A stretch of 64,000 nt of DNA from CBDCHC01 sp965277055 (lineage in GTDB: Bacteria; Pseudomonadota; Gammaproteobacteria; PS1; Pseudothioglobaceae): contig OZ255703.1 in assembly GCA_965277055.1 (NCBI GenBank), positions 1,302,001 through 1,366,000 on the forward strand, read 5' to 3'. The position numbers were made by a program, and so were the translations under genes. Below, piece after piece: positions 50,796 to 60,484 of this stretch. The notes beneath the pieces were generated by a model that saw nothing but the letters and a program-made list of their open reading frames with translations, had not been told where the DNA came from and made no database searches. Every line of letters begins with the position of its first letter. Positions within the stretch are counted from its first letter, which is position 1.

Positions 50796-53700
50796 TTACT
50801 TGTTTCGAATCTCAGACAATAATACTTCAATTGCAGCATCAAGTTGAGGATCTTTGTCTTGAATCACATCTTTAGGTGTTATATAAGATAACTTATTAGG
50901 AATGATTTCTTGATTCTCATAGTAACTATCGTCTATCTCACTGAATGCTGGAAGTTGAGGAATGCCATATTCGAGACCAGGAATAATATTAGAAACACGC
51001 CACCAAACAGCCGTACCTGTGCCAGGAATCGGTTCACCAACAACTTGACCAATTTGTAAATCTTGATACGCCTTAGGGAATACTGAACCATCTGAATAGC
51101 TATCAGCATTCGCTAGTACAACAGATGGAGCATTCCAACGGGCAGAACTTTCATAAAACTTACGACTGCCTTTTGCTCTAGATTTAAAGTACATGTATTT
51201 TTTGCCAGTCAAAAATGTGACTAGTGAGTCATGAAGAAACCCACCAAGGTTAAATCTCACATCAACTATTAATCCATCCGCATCCCTAAATCGACCCAAT
51301 GATTCAGCAACAACATTTTGAAATGAAGCTTCATCCATCTGAGGAATAAAAACATATCCTAGTTTTCCGTTAGACTTCTCGACAACATAGTCTCTACGTT
51401 TTTTAACCCATCTTTTCTGAAGTAATGGGTATTCATGTAATGATTCAATAGGTTCAATATATTCAACCCAGGTCTCCTCTGTATTCGCTTTTTTAACACG
51501 AACAGCTACAGTTGTATCTAATTTATTTATAAGTAATTGATTTATATCCCTATTTTTATTTATTTTTTCATTATCAATAGCGATAATAATATCTCCAGCT
51601 TGTAGTTGCACATCAGCACGATCAAAAGGTCCTTCTTCAAGCACTTCTGCTACTTGATATCCTTCACCTGTATAATACATATTATAAATTAAACCTAAAG
51701 ACGAGCCTTGTTTGATTACTTCTGGGGCAGAATATGAGGAACGAGTATGAGACACGTTTAACTCACCTACCATCTCAGATAGAATATCTGCTACATCTTC
51801 AGGATCATCAACATGATTTAAAAAGCGTCTATATGCATTCCCATATTTATCCCAATCAACACCGCCCATTTTGGGATCATATATTTTTTGTTTAGTGAAT
51901 ATCCAAAATTGATCAAACGAAGCCTTAATTCGTTCTGCGATATCCAAAGTAAACTTCAAACTAAATGACAAAGGGTGCAATTCTCCTGAGGCAAAATCAA
52001 GTATATTCAAACTTACTCCATCAAAAAACATCAGAGCACTCCCATCATTATCAATAACTTTAAACAAAGGAATTTGTTCAACGGGCATTGATAAAACTTC
52101 ACTCGCCGATCCATCTTGCATGTTAATCAAATGACCCTTTAATACTTGTGATCCATCAAAAAGTGTTTCAACAGTTGCAGTAAATAATGATTGACCTTGT
52201 AGTACAGGTGCATAAAACAATATATGAGTTGATTTTTGTGTGACTCGTCTTAAAAGCTGATTATCGCTTATCTTACCTCTTTCTATACGTAGGCTATTGT
52301 TGTTCTCTTTATCTGATTGAATGGAATTTGTATCATGGTATGCAGCACGGGATAGAAATTGTTGAAATACATCACTTTGTTCTCGAGTGCCATTTGCTTG
52401 GTACTTAGATAAAACCGAAGATGCGTAAAGTACAGAATTACCATCTGGGTGCCATTTAGGTAATAAGTTATTACTTCCGTTGTAAGTTAATCGAAGTGGC
52501 TCTTTAGCATTACTCGTTACTGGAAAGGCATAGATGTCAGTGTAGTTGAGTGACTGCATTACAGTGGTTAAAATATATGCAGAATCAGGAGACCAACTAA
52601 AGGACAAATCTCCATCGGAATACGAATAATGGTGTTCAGGAGAGGTAATGCGTTGTGATTTTTGACTCTTTATGTCATACACAAATATTGAATCACGATT
52701 ATATAAATATGCTATTTTTTCGCCATTAGGTGATATTATAGGATTTGTCGCATTAAATTTACCAGTAATAAGAGCGGTAGTGGTCAGTTGTTCTGCCAAA
52801 GAAAATTGTTCTATGCTTTTATCTTGTGTAGGCTGATGTATTGATAACGCATAAATACCCCACATTCCATTTTCTTTTTGAGCACTGAAGATAATATTTT
52901 TACCGTCTGGAGTAAATACTGGATCTCGTTCCTCATATGGTGTATTGAGTAACTGCTTAGTGCTACCATTATTTCCATCAAGTAAGAATATATCACCATA
53001 AGAGGCTATAACCACTTCTTGAGTTTGTGCATTAACATCAAATTGTGTTAGATCATTAACTACCATTGGAAAGTATAACGGCAACGTTGTCTGGCGAATA
53101 TTGACTTGCACACGTACGCTTTCTTTTGTGCCATTTTTCAAAAGATATATTTGTCCATTGTATGAATACACCATGTCACCAGTATTTGCAGCAATACTTA
53201 AATGACGAACTGGGTGGTCGGAGTGAGTCGTAATTTGTTCATGGTTTCCTGTTTGTGCGTCGTAGTGCCATATGTTAAAGCTCCCTGACTTTTCACTAAG
53301 ATAATATATATCATATCCTGTATTTGCCCATATGGGATTTAAGGCACTCACGCGTTCATCCGTTATTCTTTTTGACTCCTGAGAGTGTATATCATATATA
53401 TAAATAGCTGGCGAAGCCGCAGATTTTTGATGTTTACGATATTTTTGTTCTATACCTACTTTGTTTGCATATACGATTTTTGAATTATCTTGATGCAGTG
53501 ATACTTGCAATGCTGGATAAGGAAAGAATGGTTTCATTTTTCCTCCTGCTACAGGGATGCTAAAAAACTGATGAAACTGCGGGTGCGCCACTACTGAAAA
53601 AAAAGTTGATTTCTCATCACTAAGTTGATGTGAAGAAATAATCAATTGATTGCTGTCTTTAGAAAAACCGTGCACAATATCTGGAAATTGATGCCATGTC

Positions 53701-54020
53701 ATACGTGTAATATTGCCACCATCTGCTGGTATTGTATACACATCAGTGTTACTATATTTTTTGATTGACATGGCAATTGTTTCACCATTAGGAGACCACT
53801 GCAAGTGAGAAGTATAGTCTCCTCCAGAAACCAAAATAGTTGCATCACCTCCTGTTGCAGGGACTTTATAAGCATTACCTTTATAAGTAAATGCTATTTC
53901 CGAACCATCAGGGGAAATTGTAGTATAACGAAGCCACAATGGCTCTTCTGATTGAGCAAATGCAAAGTTAGATAAAAACAAACTAAAAAGTATCAATATA
54001 GTAAATACATTATGTTTCAT
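50796..54020 (-). CDS. Exported tricorn-like S41 protease
   Basis: 1074 residues. A Sec signal peptide (1-22, ending FAFAQ) leads into a long six-bladed then seven-bladed beta-propeller region (about 25-680) with repeats such as WSPNGETIAMS and FTPDGKNIIFSA. The C1 region has GELNVSHTRSSYS (about 757; the Ser-His of tricorn), a PDZ domain (about 770-850), and the catalytic Ser in ANADSYSDGSVFPK (about 972). The late Glu lies near the end of the C2 domain. The archaeal enzyme works in the cytoplasm on proteasome products; this one is exported. GAGGTAA precedes the ATG. Confidence 0.88.
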   Translation of the reverse strand: MKHNVFTILILFSLFLSNFAFAQSEEPLWLRYTTISPDGSEIAFTYKGNAYKVPATGGDATILVSGGDYTSHLQWSPNGETIAMSIKKYSNTDVYTIPADGGNITRMTWHQFPDIVHGFSKDSNQLIISSHQLSDEKSTFFSVVAHPQFHQFFSIPVAGGKMKPFFPYPALQVSLHQDNSKIVYANKVGIEQKYRKHQKSAASPAIYIYDIHSQESKRITDERVSALNPIWANTGYDIYYLSEKSGSFNIWHYDAQTGNHEQITTHSDHPVRHLSIAANTGDMVYSYNGQIYLLKNGTKESVRVQVNIRQTTLPLYFPMVVNDLTQFDVNAQTQEVVIASYGDIFLLDGNNGSTKQLLNTPYEERDPVFTPDGKNIIFSAQKENGMWGIYALSIHQPTQDKSIEQFSLAEQLTTTALITGKFNATNPIISPNGEKIAYLYNRDSIFVYDIKSQKSQRITSPEHHYSYSDGDLSFSWSPDSAYILTTVMQSLNYTDIYAFPVTSNAKEPLRLTYNGSNNLLPKWHPDGNSVLYASSVLSKYQANGTREQSDVFQQFLSRAAYHDTNSIQSDKENNNSLRIERGKISDNQLLRRVTQKSTHILFYAPVLQGQSLFTATVETLFDGSQVLKGHLINMQDGSASEVLSMPVEQIPLFKVIDNDGSALMFFDGVSLNILDFASGELHPLSFSLKFTLDIAERIKASFDQFWIFTKQKIYDPKMGGVDWDKYGNAYRRFLNHVDDPEDVADILSEMVGELNVSHTRSSYSAPEVIKQGSSLGLIYNMYYTGEGYQVAEVLEEGPFDRADVQLQAGDIIIAIDNEKINKNRDINQLLINKLDTTVAVRVKKANTEETWVEYIEPIESLHEYPLLQKRWVKKRRDYVVEKSNGKLGYVFIPQMDEASFQNVVAESLGRFRDADGLIVDVRFNLGGFLHDSLVTFLTGKKYMYFKSRAKGSRKFYESSARWNAPSVVLANADSYSDGSVFPKAYQDLQIGQVVGEPIPGTGTAVWWRVSNIIPGLEYGIPQLPAFSEIDDSYYENQEIIPNKLSYITPKDVIQDKDPQLDAAIEVLLSEIRNK

Positions 54021-54401
54021 AGGTTACCTCAAATAAAATGTCGATACATAAAAAATGCAAATCTTTGATGAGCATATAATTACCTTATTTTTCTTGACTT
54101 TATAAAGAATCGCTTACTTAGTCATAGATTAAAGTTAAGATGATTACGTTAATTTGATAATCTTACTGTACTTTATGGTTTTTTGCTGTTTTTTTTTGCA
54201 CTCATTATAGCATCAGGTATAACTCATTCCCGTCTGTGTTTTTTGTATACATCATACTATTAATTATTTATCGTATAAATTCACAAACATATTACATAAT
54301 TTTTCTTTGGACAAATAGTCTTAATGATTATATTACATTCTTGGGTGCTTTGTTCTCCTGTTGATATTGATTAGATTTAAAACACAATAAAAAGCATGAC
54401 A
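54021..54401. other. AT-rich intergenic stretch between the tricorn-like gene and trmJ
   Basis: 381 bases with no reading frame I can support and no tRNA. It should hold the promoter of the tricorn-like gene (reading left) and the 3' end of trmJ. No strong hairpin or repeat was seen in it. Confidence 0.6.
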
Positions 54402-55154
54402 TTATTTTTCAAATGGCTGAATATTATGCATAATCCCTCGTAGGATAGCCAACTCATCAGTAGTAAGCTTGCTTTTATTAAATATCTTTTTAATGCGGCT
54501 GAGGGTCAGTTCTCGTGGACGGGTGTCTTCTATGTAGTTGATGTGATCTAGTACTTGCTCTAGGTGTAAGTAAAAATGATCTATACTCCCTCTCGGAGCA
54601 AGAGTTTTAGTTTCTCTAGAGCTCTGGGTATTATTGTTATTAGTCATACCATTAGTGATGAGGTTTTGATAGGTAAATACCTGAATTGCTTGTGCTACAT
54701 TTAGCGAAGGATACTCTGGATTGGTTGGAATGGTCATTAAGGTGTTAGCATATTCTAACTCTTTGTTACTAAGTCCTGAATTTTCTGTGCCAAAGAGTAC
54801 GGCTACTTTGCCTCCATCTCTGATGACTTCACCTATGTATTCACAGCTGCCTACTACGTCTTGTTGCTCCCATTTGTTGCTGCGTTGTCTGGCACTTGCA
54901 CCTATGACTAAGTGCACATCTTGTAGCGCATCGCCTAGATCATCAAATACCTCAGTACGTGTTAATATATCATCAGCACTACTCGCTCTAGCGGTAGCAA
55001 TACTGGAGGGGAAGTTTTTAGGTGATACGAGTCTGAGGGCAGAAAGCCCCATATTTTTCATAGCTCTAGCGGTGGCACCAATATTGCCAGCCTCGGTTGG
55101 GCGTACCATCACGATGATGATATTTTTAAAGAGAGTGGTATTGATAGCATCCAT
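54402..55154 (-). CDS. trmJ: tRNA (cytidine/uridine-2'-O-)-methyltransferase TrmJ
   Basis: 250 residues, SPOUT fold. The N-terminal block IIVMVRPTEAGNIGATARAMKNMGL is the TrmJ signature. GTENSGLSNKELEYA and MTIPTNPEYPSLNVAQAIQVFTYQ form the knotted SAM site. A C-terminal helical domain with RELTLSRIKKIFNKS completes it. It methylates position 32 of several tRNAs. Here it is not followed by iscR-iscS; it is divergent from suhB (about 230 bases apart). In E. coli trmJ lies next to suhB, so the neighbour is conserved. Confidence 0.93.
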   Translation of the reverse strand: MDAINTTLFKNIIIVMVRPTEAGNIGATARAMKNMGLSALRLVSPKNFPSSIATARASSADDILTRTEVFDDLGDALQDVHLVIGASARQRSNKWEQQDVVGSCEYIGEVIRDGGKVAVLFGTENSGLSNKELEYANTLMTIPTNPEYPSLNVAQAIQVFTYQNLITNGMTNNNNTQSSRETKTLAPRGSIDHFYLHLEQVLDHINYIEDTRPRELTLSRIKKIFNKSKLTTDELAILRGIMHNIQPFEK

Positions 55155-55382
55155 AGTAGTATTTTAATAAAGACCCTCTGCATTAGGATATCTTTTAGGT
55201 AAAAATGAGATAGAATTGTCTTTATTAAGAAGGTTTTATTTGTAGCAACTAATTGTTTTAATTGCAAAAATAAAAATAAAATAAAAAGTAATTGTAGTCA
55301 TTTTTGGCAAATTATATCCTAATGCAAAGGTCTGCAATATACAGCTATACGGTATAATAGGGCTATTTTTCTGTGAAGCCAA

Positions 55383-56198
55383 ATGCATCCCACTGTAAAA
55401 ATTGCCATTAAAGCAGCACACCTAGCAGGTGATATTATCTTGAAATATCATAACCAACTTGACTCTCTCACGGTTACGAACAAAAAAGAATTTGACTTTG
55501 TTTCAGAAATCGACAAACTTGCCGAAGAGGCTATTATTAACGAGATTCGTATTTACTTCCCGGGGCATAGTTTTCTTGGTGAAGAAAGTGGCGAAATGAG
55601 CGGAGCAGAGAGTGATTCAGTTTGGGTGATTGACCCACTAGATGGTACTACTAATTATCTGCATGGCTTTCCACAATATAGCGTATCTATTGCCTTATTT
55701 GAAAAGGGCATACTTACTCAGGGCGTAGTATATGACCCGTTTAAAAATGAAGTGTTTTATGCGACTAAAGGCAAGGGTGCATTCATTGAAAGTGACAAAG
55801 ACAATAAACGCATACGGGTCACAACCAATGCAGATATGAGCACTACTCTTATTGGTACTGGCTTTCCGTTTAAGGCACCTGAGCATTTAGACTGCTATCT
55901 TGACACTTTTAAGGCAATGCACCCTAAAACTTCGGGTATTCGCCGTGCAGGTAGTGCCGCACTTGACCTCGCCTATGTAGCAGCAGGCCGTATGGATGGC
56001 TTTTGGGAAATTGGGCTAAATAAATGGGATATTGCAGCAGGGGTGCTACTTATCATCGAAGCGGGTGGGTTTGTGGGTGATTTCTCTGGAAGAGATGCCT
56101 ACTTCACTACAGGTAATGTGGTGGCAGGGAATAAGCATATTTATAAAGAAATTCTCAAAACTATTCATCCGCACTTAACGAAAGAACTAGCCCAGTAA
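55383..56198 (+). CDS. suhB: Inositol-1-monophosphatase SuhB
   Basis: 271 residues. Mg-dependent phosphatase motifs are GEESGE, WVIDPLDGTTNYLHGFP, and NKWDIAAGVLLIIEAGG. The GTTNYLHGFPQYSVSIAL pattern and the placement divergent from trmJ match enterobacterial suhB. Beyond phosphatase activity, E. coli SuhB is part of the rRNA antitermination complex with Nus factors; this second role is a family inference. Confidence 0.92.
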   Translation: MHPTVKIAIKAAHLAGDIILKYHNQLDSLTVTNKKEFDFVSEIDKLAEEAIINEIRIYFPGHSFLGEESGEMSGAESDSVWVIDPLDGTTNYLHGFPQYSVSIALFEKGILTQGVVYDPFKNEVFYATKGKGAFIESDKDNKRIRVTTNADMSTTLIGTGFPFKAPEHLDCYLDTFKAMHPKTSGIRRAGSAALDLAYVAAGRMDGFWEIGLNKWDIAAGVLLIIEAGGFVGDFSGRDAYFTTGNVVAGNKHIYKEILKTIHPHLTKELAQ

Positions 56199-56299
56199 TG
56201 AGTAGTAATCAGCATTTATTACTATATATTTCCTAGGTATAGTAGGGTAATAGGGTGTGTATTTGAGTAAAATAGTTCTCTTATATTTTTGGTCATAAT

Positions 56300-59200
56300 A
56301 TGAATACTACAGAGCATCTCATACACCTATTAGAAGAGAAAATCTTAATTCTCGATGGGGCAATGGGCACCATGATTCAGCGTCATAAACTCGGTGAGGC
56401 AGAATATCGTGGTGAACGTTTTAAAGACTATCATCTTAATATCAAAGGTAATAACGACTTACTCACCCTCACTCAACCAGAACTTATTAAGTCTATTCAT
56501 GCAGACTTTTTAGAAATTGGTGCAGATATTATCGAGACCAACACTTTTAATGCTACTCGGGTTTCTATGTCTGATTATCAAATGCAAGATATAGCATATG
56601 AGCTTAATGTAGAGGGTGCGCGTCTCGCTAAAGAAGTGGCTACGCAGTATTCTACCCCTGACAAGCCTCGCTTTGTAGCTGGAGTGATTGGTCCTACTTC
56701 TAAAACACTTTCTATCTCGCCAGATGTCAATGACCCAGCAGCACGTGGTGTTACCTATGATGCATTAGTAGATGACTATAGTGCCAGTGTTAAAGGGCTC
56801 ATTGAAGGTGGGGCTGATATTATTCTGATAGAAACTATATTTGATACGCTTAATGCAAAAGCTGCGATTTTTGCTGTGAAACAAGTCTTTACTGAGTTAG
56901 GCACTGAACTGCCAATTATGATTTCTGGTACGATTACTGATGCATCAGGGCGTACGTTGAGTGGGCAAACGACTGAAGCATTTTATAACTCACTGATGCA
57001 CGCTGACCCTCTGATTATAGGGCTAAATTGTGCGCTCGGTCCTGACTTACTCAAGCAGTATGTGAAAGAAATATCACGTATTGCTACTTGTTATGTTTCA
57101 GCACATCCAAATGCAGGATTACCAAATGAATTTGGTGAATATGATATGACCCCAGAAGAAATGAGTAATAGTGTGCAGTCTTGGGGAGAAGAGGGGCTGG
57201 TGAATGTTTTAGGTGGCTGCTGTGGCTCTACTCCTGAGCACATATTGGCGATTAATGATGCAGTTTCTAGTTTTCCTCCAAGAAAGCGCCCAACAATTAG
57301 TAAAGAATGTCGTCTTTCTGGTCTTGAACCACTAAATATTGGTGAAGAGTCATTATTTGTCAATGTGGGTGAACGAGCAAATGTCACAGGAAGTGCAAAA
57401 TTTAAACGACTCATATTAAATGAAGAATTTGAAGAGGCACTAGATGTCTGTCGTGAGCAAGTAGAAGGTGGAGCACAAATTGTAGATGTAAATATGGATG
57501 AAGCTATGCTTGACGGTAAGGCAAGCATGATTACTTTTTTAAACCTCATTGCTTCTGAGCCAGATATTTCTCGGGTGCCACTGATGATTGATAGCTCTAA
57601 GTGGGAGATTATCGAAGCAGGTCTGAAATGCACTCAAGGCAAGCCAATTGTCAACTCTATTTCCTTAAAAGAAGGCGAAGAGAAATTTATAGAGCAAGCA
57701 AGGCTATGCAGGCTATACGGGGCTGCGGTAATTGTTATGGCATTTGATGAAACAGGGCAAGCAGATACCAAAGAAAGAAAGGTAGAAATTTGCACCAGAG
57801 CTTACCATATATTGATAGATACGGTTGGTATGCCTGCTGAAGATATTATTTTTGACCCGAATATTTTTGCTATTGCTACCGGTATAGAAGAGCATAATAA
57901 CTATGGGCTAGACTTTATCGAAGCCACTAAAGAAATCAAAGAGACCTTACCATACGCCAAAATCTCGGGCGGGGTATCTAATGTGTCATTCTCTTTTAGG
58001 GGGAATAACCCAGTACGTGAAGCTATTCACTCGGTATTTTTATATCACGCCATTCGAAATGGTATGACCATGGGTATTGTCAATGCCTCACAACTCGTAG
58101 TATATGATGATATTAATGAAAAGCTCAAAACAGCAGTCACAGATGTAGTATTAAACCATGACCCAGATGCAGGTGATCGTTTAGTAGATTTAGCACCAGA
58201 ATATGCTGGAGCAGGAGCCGCTAAGGAAGAAGTAAATCAAGCATGGCGAGAAGAATTAGTTGAAAAACGTCTTGAATATGCACTTTTAAAAGGCATTACT
58301 GAGTTTATTGACGAAGATACTCAGGAAGCATTAGATACATTAGGCGCACCAATTAATGTAATAGAAGGTCCGCTTATGGATGGCATGAGTATTGTCGGTG
58401 ACCTCTTCGGTGAAGGAAAAATGTTTCTCCCTCAAGTGGTAAAGTCTGCCAGAGTAATGAAAAAATCAGTAGCATATTTAGAGCCATTTTTGCTTGCAGA
58501 AAAATCAGATACTGGAGCATCTAGCCAAGGGAAAGTATTAATGGCAACGGTAAAAGGCGATGTACATGATATTGGGAAAAATATCGTAGGTGTTGTGCTT
58601 GGATGTAATAATTACCAAGTAATTGACCTGGGTGTTATGGTGCCTATGGAAACCATTTTAGATACTGCTGTCAAGGAGCAAGTAGATGTGATAGGGCTTT
58701 CGGGGCTGATTACTCCATCACTGGATGAAATGGTTAATGTCGCTGATGAAATGAGCAAACGTGGGATGGATATTCCATTGCTTATTGGCGGAGCAACCAC
58801 CAGCATTGCCCACACCGCAGTAAAAATCTCCCCGATGTATGATAAAGGCGTAGTGTATGTACCTGATGCATCGAAGTCTGTGGGTGTAGTGTCTGAACTG
58901 CTCAGTGAGCGTAAGGCAAATTATCTAGAAAAATTAGATGATGAATACGAAGAAGTGCGTAAGCGTAGACAACAAAAAAACACCAAACTACTTTCTATGC
59001 AAGAAGCAAGAGCGAATAAATATGTGGCGGACTTTAGTCATTTAGATGCAGCAAGTACCCCTACAACGGGGTGCCCATGTTGTGCTCAAGTCAATGTGCG
59101 CAATGATTACACGCCAAATTTGACTGGAGTGCAACACATCCAAAACTATGACTTACAAACACTCAGTGAGTTTATTGACTGGACGCCATTTTTCCAGTCG

Positions 59201-59983
59201 TGGGATTTACATGGGAAGTACCCAGCGATACTCACTGATAAGGTCGTAGGCACCGAAGCAATACAGCTATTTAGTGACGCTACGACTATGCTACGAGAAA
59301 TCATTGAAGGTAAATTACTCACTGCTAAGGCAGTATTTGGTATTTTTCCTGCGAAGAGTCACCAAGAAGACATTACTATTACCCATGATTGTCAGCAAAC
59401 AACGCTTCATTTCCTACGCCAACAATTAGACAAAAAAGGGAATACACCAAACTTTTGTCTGACTGATTTTGTCGCAGAAAACGACCATTTAGGGATGTTT
59501 GCTGTGAGCATTTTTGGCGCAGATGAACTCGCTAAAGAATATGAAGCACAACATGATGATTATAATGCTATTATGGTTAAAGCCTTAGCTGATAGATTTG
59601 CCGAAGCCTTAGCCGAAGCACTGCATTATGACGTACGCACCAAACATTGGGGCTATAGTAACGAAACACTAGACAATGCGCAGCTCATTGCTGAAAAATA
59701 TGCAGGTATCCGCCCCGCACCTGGCTACCCTGCTTGCCCAGAACACAGCGAAAAAGAAACCATTTGGCAAATACTTGATGTGGAGCAAACTATCGGTAGC
59801 ACCCTTACCAGTGGCTACTCTATGCTTCCAGCTTCTAGTGTGAGTGGTTATTATTTTGCTCATCCAGAGAGCAAATATTTTGGGGTAGCAAAAATCAATA
59901 ACGAACAAGTAGACAGCTATGCACAGCGTAAAGGAATATCACTAGCACAAGCGGAAAAATTATTACGACCAAATTTGACATAA
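56300..59983 (+). CDS. metH: Cobalamin-dependent methionine synthase
   Basis: 1227 residues with all four modules. The homocysteine domain (1-330) has ILDGAMGTMIQ and the zinc cysteines in GLNCALG (about 243) and GGCCGSTPEH (about 308-309). The pterin domain (about 350-610) has NVGERANVTGSAKF. The B12 domain has the cobalt-binding His in GDVHDIGKNIVGVVL (about H755). The AdoMet reactivation domain (about 900-1227) ends with RPAPGYPACPEHSEK. It transfers methyl groups from methyl-THF to homocysteine. No cobalamin riboswitch was seen in the 101-base upstream gap. Its B12 requirement implies synthesis or uptake. Confidence 0.97.
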   Translation: MNTTEHLIHLLEEKILILDGAMGTMIQRHKLGEAEYRGERFKDYHLNIKGNNDLLTLTQPELIKSIHADFLEIGADIIETNTFNATRVSMSDYQMQDIAYELNVEGARLAKEVATQYSTPDKPRFVAGVIGPTSKTLSISPDVNDPAARGVTYDALVDDYSASVKGLIEGGADIILIETIFDTLNAKAAIFAVKQVFTELGTELPIMISGTITDASGRTLSGQTTEAFYNSLMHADPLIIGLNCALGPDLLKQYVKEISRIATCYVSAHPNAGLPNEFGEYDMTPEEMSNSVQSWGEEGLVNVLGGCCGSTPEHILAINDAVSSFPPRKRPTISKECRLSGLEPLNIGEESLFVNVGERANVTGSAKFKRLILNEEFEEALDVCREQVEGGAQIVDVNMDEAMLDGKASMITFLNLIASEPDISRVPLMIDSSKWEIIEAGLKCTQGKPIVNSISLKEGEEKFIEQARLCRLYGAAVIVMAFDETGQADTKERKVEICTRAYHILIDTVGMPAEDIIFDPNIFAIATGIEEHNNYGLDFIEATKEIKETLPYAKISGGVSNVSFSFRGNNPVREAIHSVFLYHAIRNGMTMGIVNASQLVVYDDINEKLKTAVTDVVLNHDPDAGDRLVDLAPEYAGAGAAKEEVNQAWREELVEKRLEYALLKGITEFIDEDTQEALDTLGAPINVIEGPLMDGMSIVGDLFGEGKMFLPQVVKSARVMKKSVAYLEPFLLAEKSDTGASSQGKVLMATVKGDVHDIGKNIVGVVLGCNNYQVIDLGVMVPMETILDTAVKEQVDVIGLSGLITPSLDEMVNVADEMSKRGMDIPLLIGGATTSIAHTAVKISPMYDKGVVYVPDASKSVGVVSELLSERKANYLEKLDDEYEEVRKRRQQKNTKLLSMQEARANKYVADFSHLDAASTPTTGCPCCAQVNVRNDYTPNLTGVQHIQNYDLQTLSEFIDWTPFFQSWDLHGKYPAILTDKVVGTEAIQLFSDATTMLREIIEGKLLTAKAVFGIFPAKSHQEDITITHDCQQTTLHFLRQQLDKKGNTPNFCLTDFVAENDHLGMFAVSIFGADELAKEYEAQHDDYNAIMVKALADRFAEALAEALHYDVRTKHWGYSNETLDNAQLIAEKYAGIRPAPGYPACPEHSEKETIWQILDVEQTIGSTLTSGYSMLPASSVSGYYFAHPESKYFGVAKINNEQVDSYAQRKGISLAQAEKLLRPNLT

Positions 59984-60193
59984 TACATACTTAGAACTAA
60001 ACAATTCGTCAAGACCCTAAAAATAATATAATCCTTGATAGATAAGGGTTAGCTAATATACATAAAATAATTGTGGTTAATTTCGTTACCTTATAACGAC
60101 TAAAAAAGGGTTGCTAATGAGAGTGTAATCCTCCCTAAAACCCACTCCACACATAACTAGAAAATTCTATAATAACAACAAAGGAGTTTTCAA

Positions 60194-60460
60194 ATGAAAA
60201 AATCAAGATTTACCGAATCTCAAATAGTATCTATACTGCGGCAAGCAAGAGCAGGTACCCACATTATTGATATATGCCGTGAACACGGCATATCATCAGC
60301 TACATTCTATAACTGGCGTGCCAAGTATGGTGATGCTGATGTATCTGTAGTTTCTAAGTTAAAAGAGTTAGAACAAGAAAACGCACGGCTTAAAAAGATG
60401 TATGCAGATACCCAGCTTAAATACGAGATAGCACAGGAAGCATTAGCGGGAAAGTATTAA
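60194..60460 (+). CDS. IS3-family transposase OrfA (DNA-binding part)
   Basis: 88 residues. RFTESQIVSILRQARAGTHI and ICREHGISSATFYNWRAKYG form the HTH_Tnp_1 helix-turn-helix of IS407-type elements. A leucine zipper follows (ELEQENARLKKMYADTQL). It recognises the IS ends, and alone usually acts as an inhibitor. AAAGGAG precedes the ATG. Its last codons overlap the frameshift site that fuses it to OrfB. Confidence 0.93.
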   Translation: MKKSRFTESQIVSILRQARAGTHIIDICREHGISSATFYNWRAKYGDADVSVVSKLKELEQENARLKKMYADTQLKYEIAQEALAGKY

Positions 60461-60484
60461 AGCCATCTGTCAGGAAACAGATGG
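60445..60484 (+). promoter_or_regulatory. Programmed -1 ribosomal frameshift site with stimulatory stem-loop
   Basis: The slippery heptamer G-GGA-AAG lies at 60448-60454, in phase with orfA. Eight bases later CCATCTGT and ACAGATGG form a perfect 8-bp stem with a CAGGAA loop (60463-60484). The -1 frame continues without a stop into OrfB (GKVLKPSVRKQMAHN). The stem also covers the separate OrfB ATG. Confidence 0.82.

Noticed and set aside
56199..56299. Cobalamin riboswitch upstream of metH
   Set aside because: The gap is only 101 bases and AT-rich, too short for a cobalamin aptamer, and no B12-box sequence was found.
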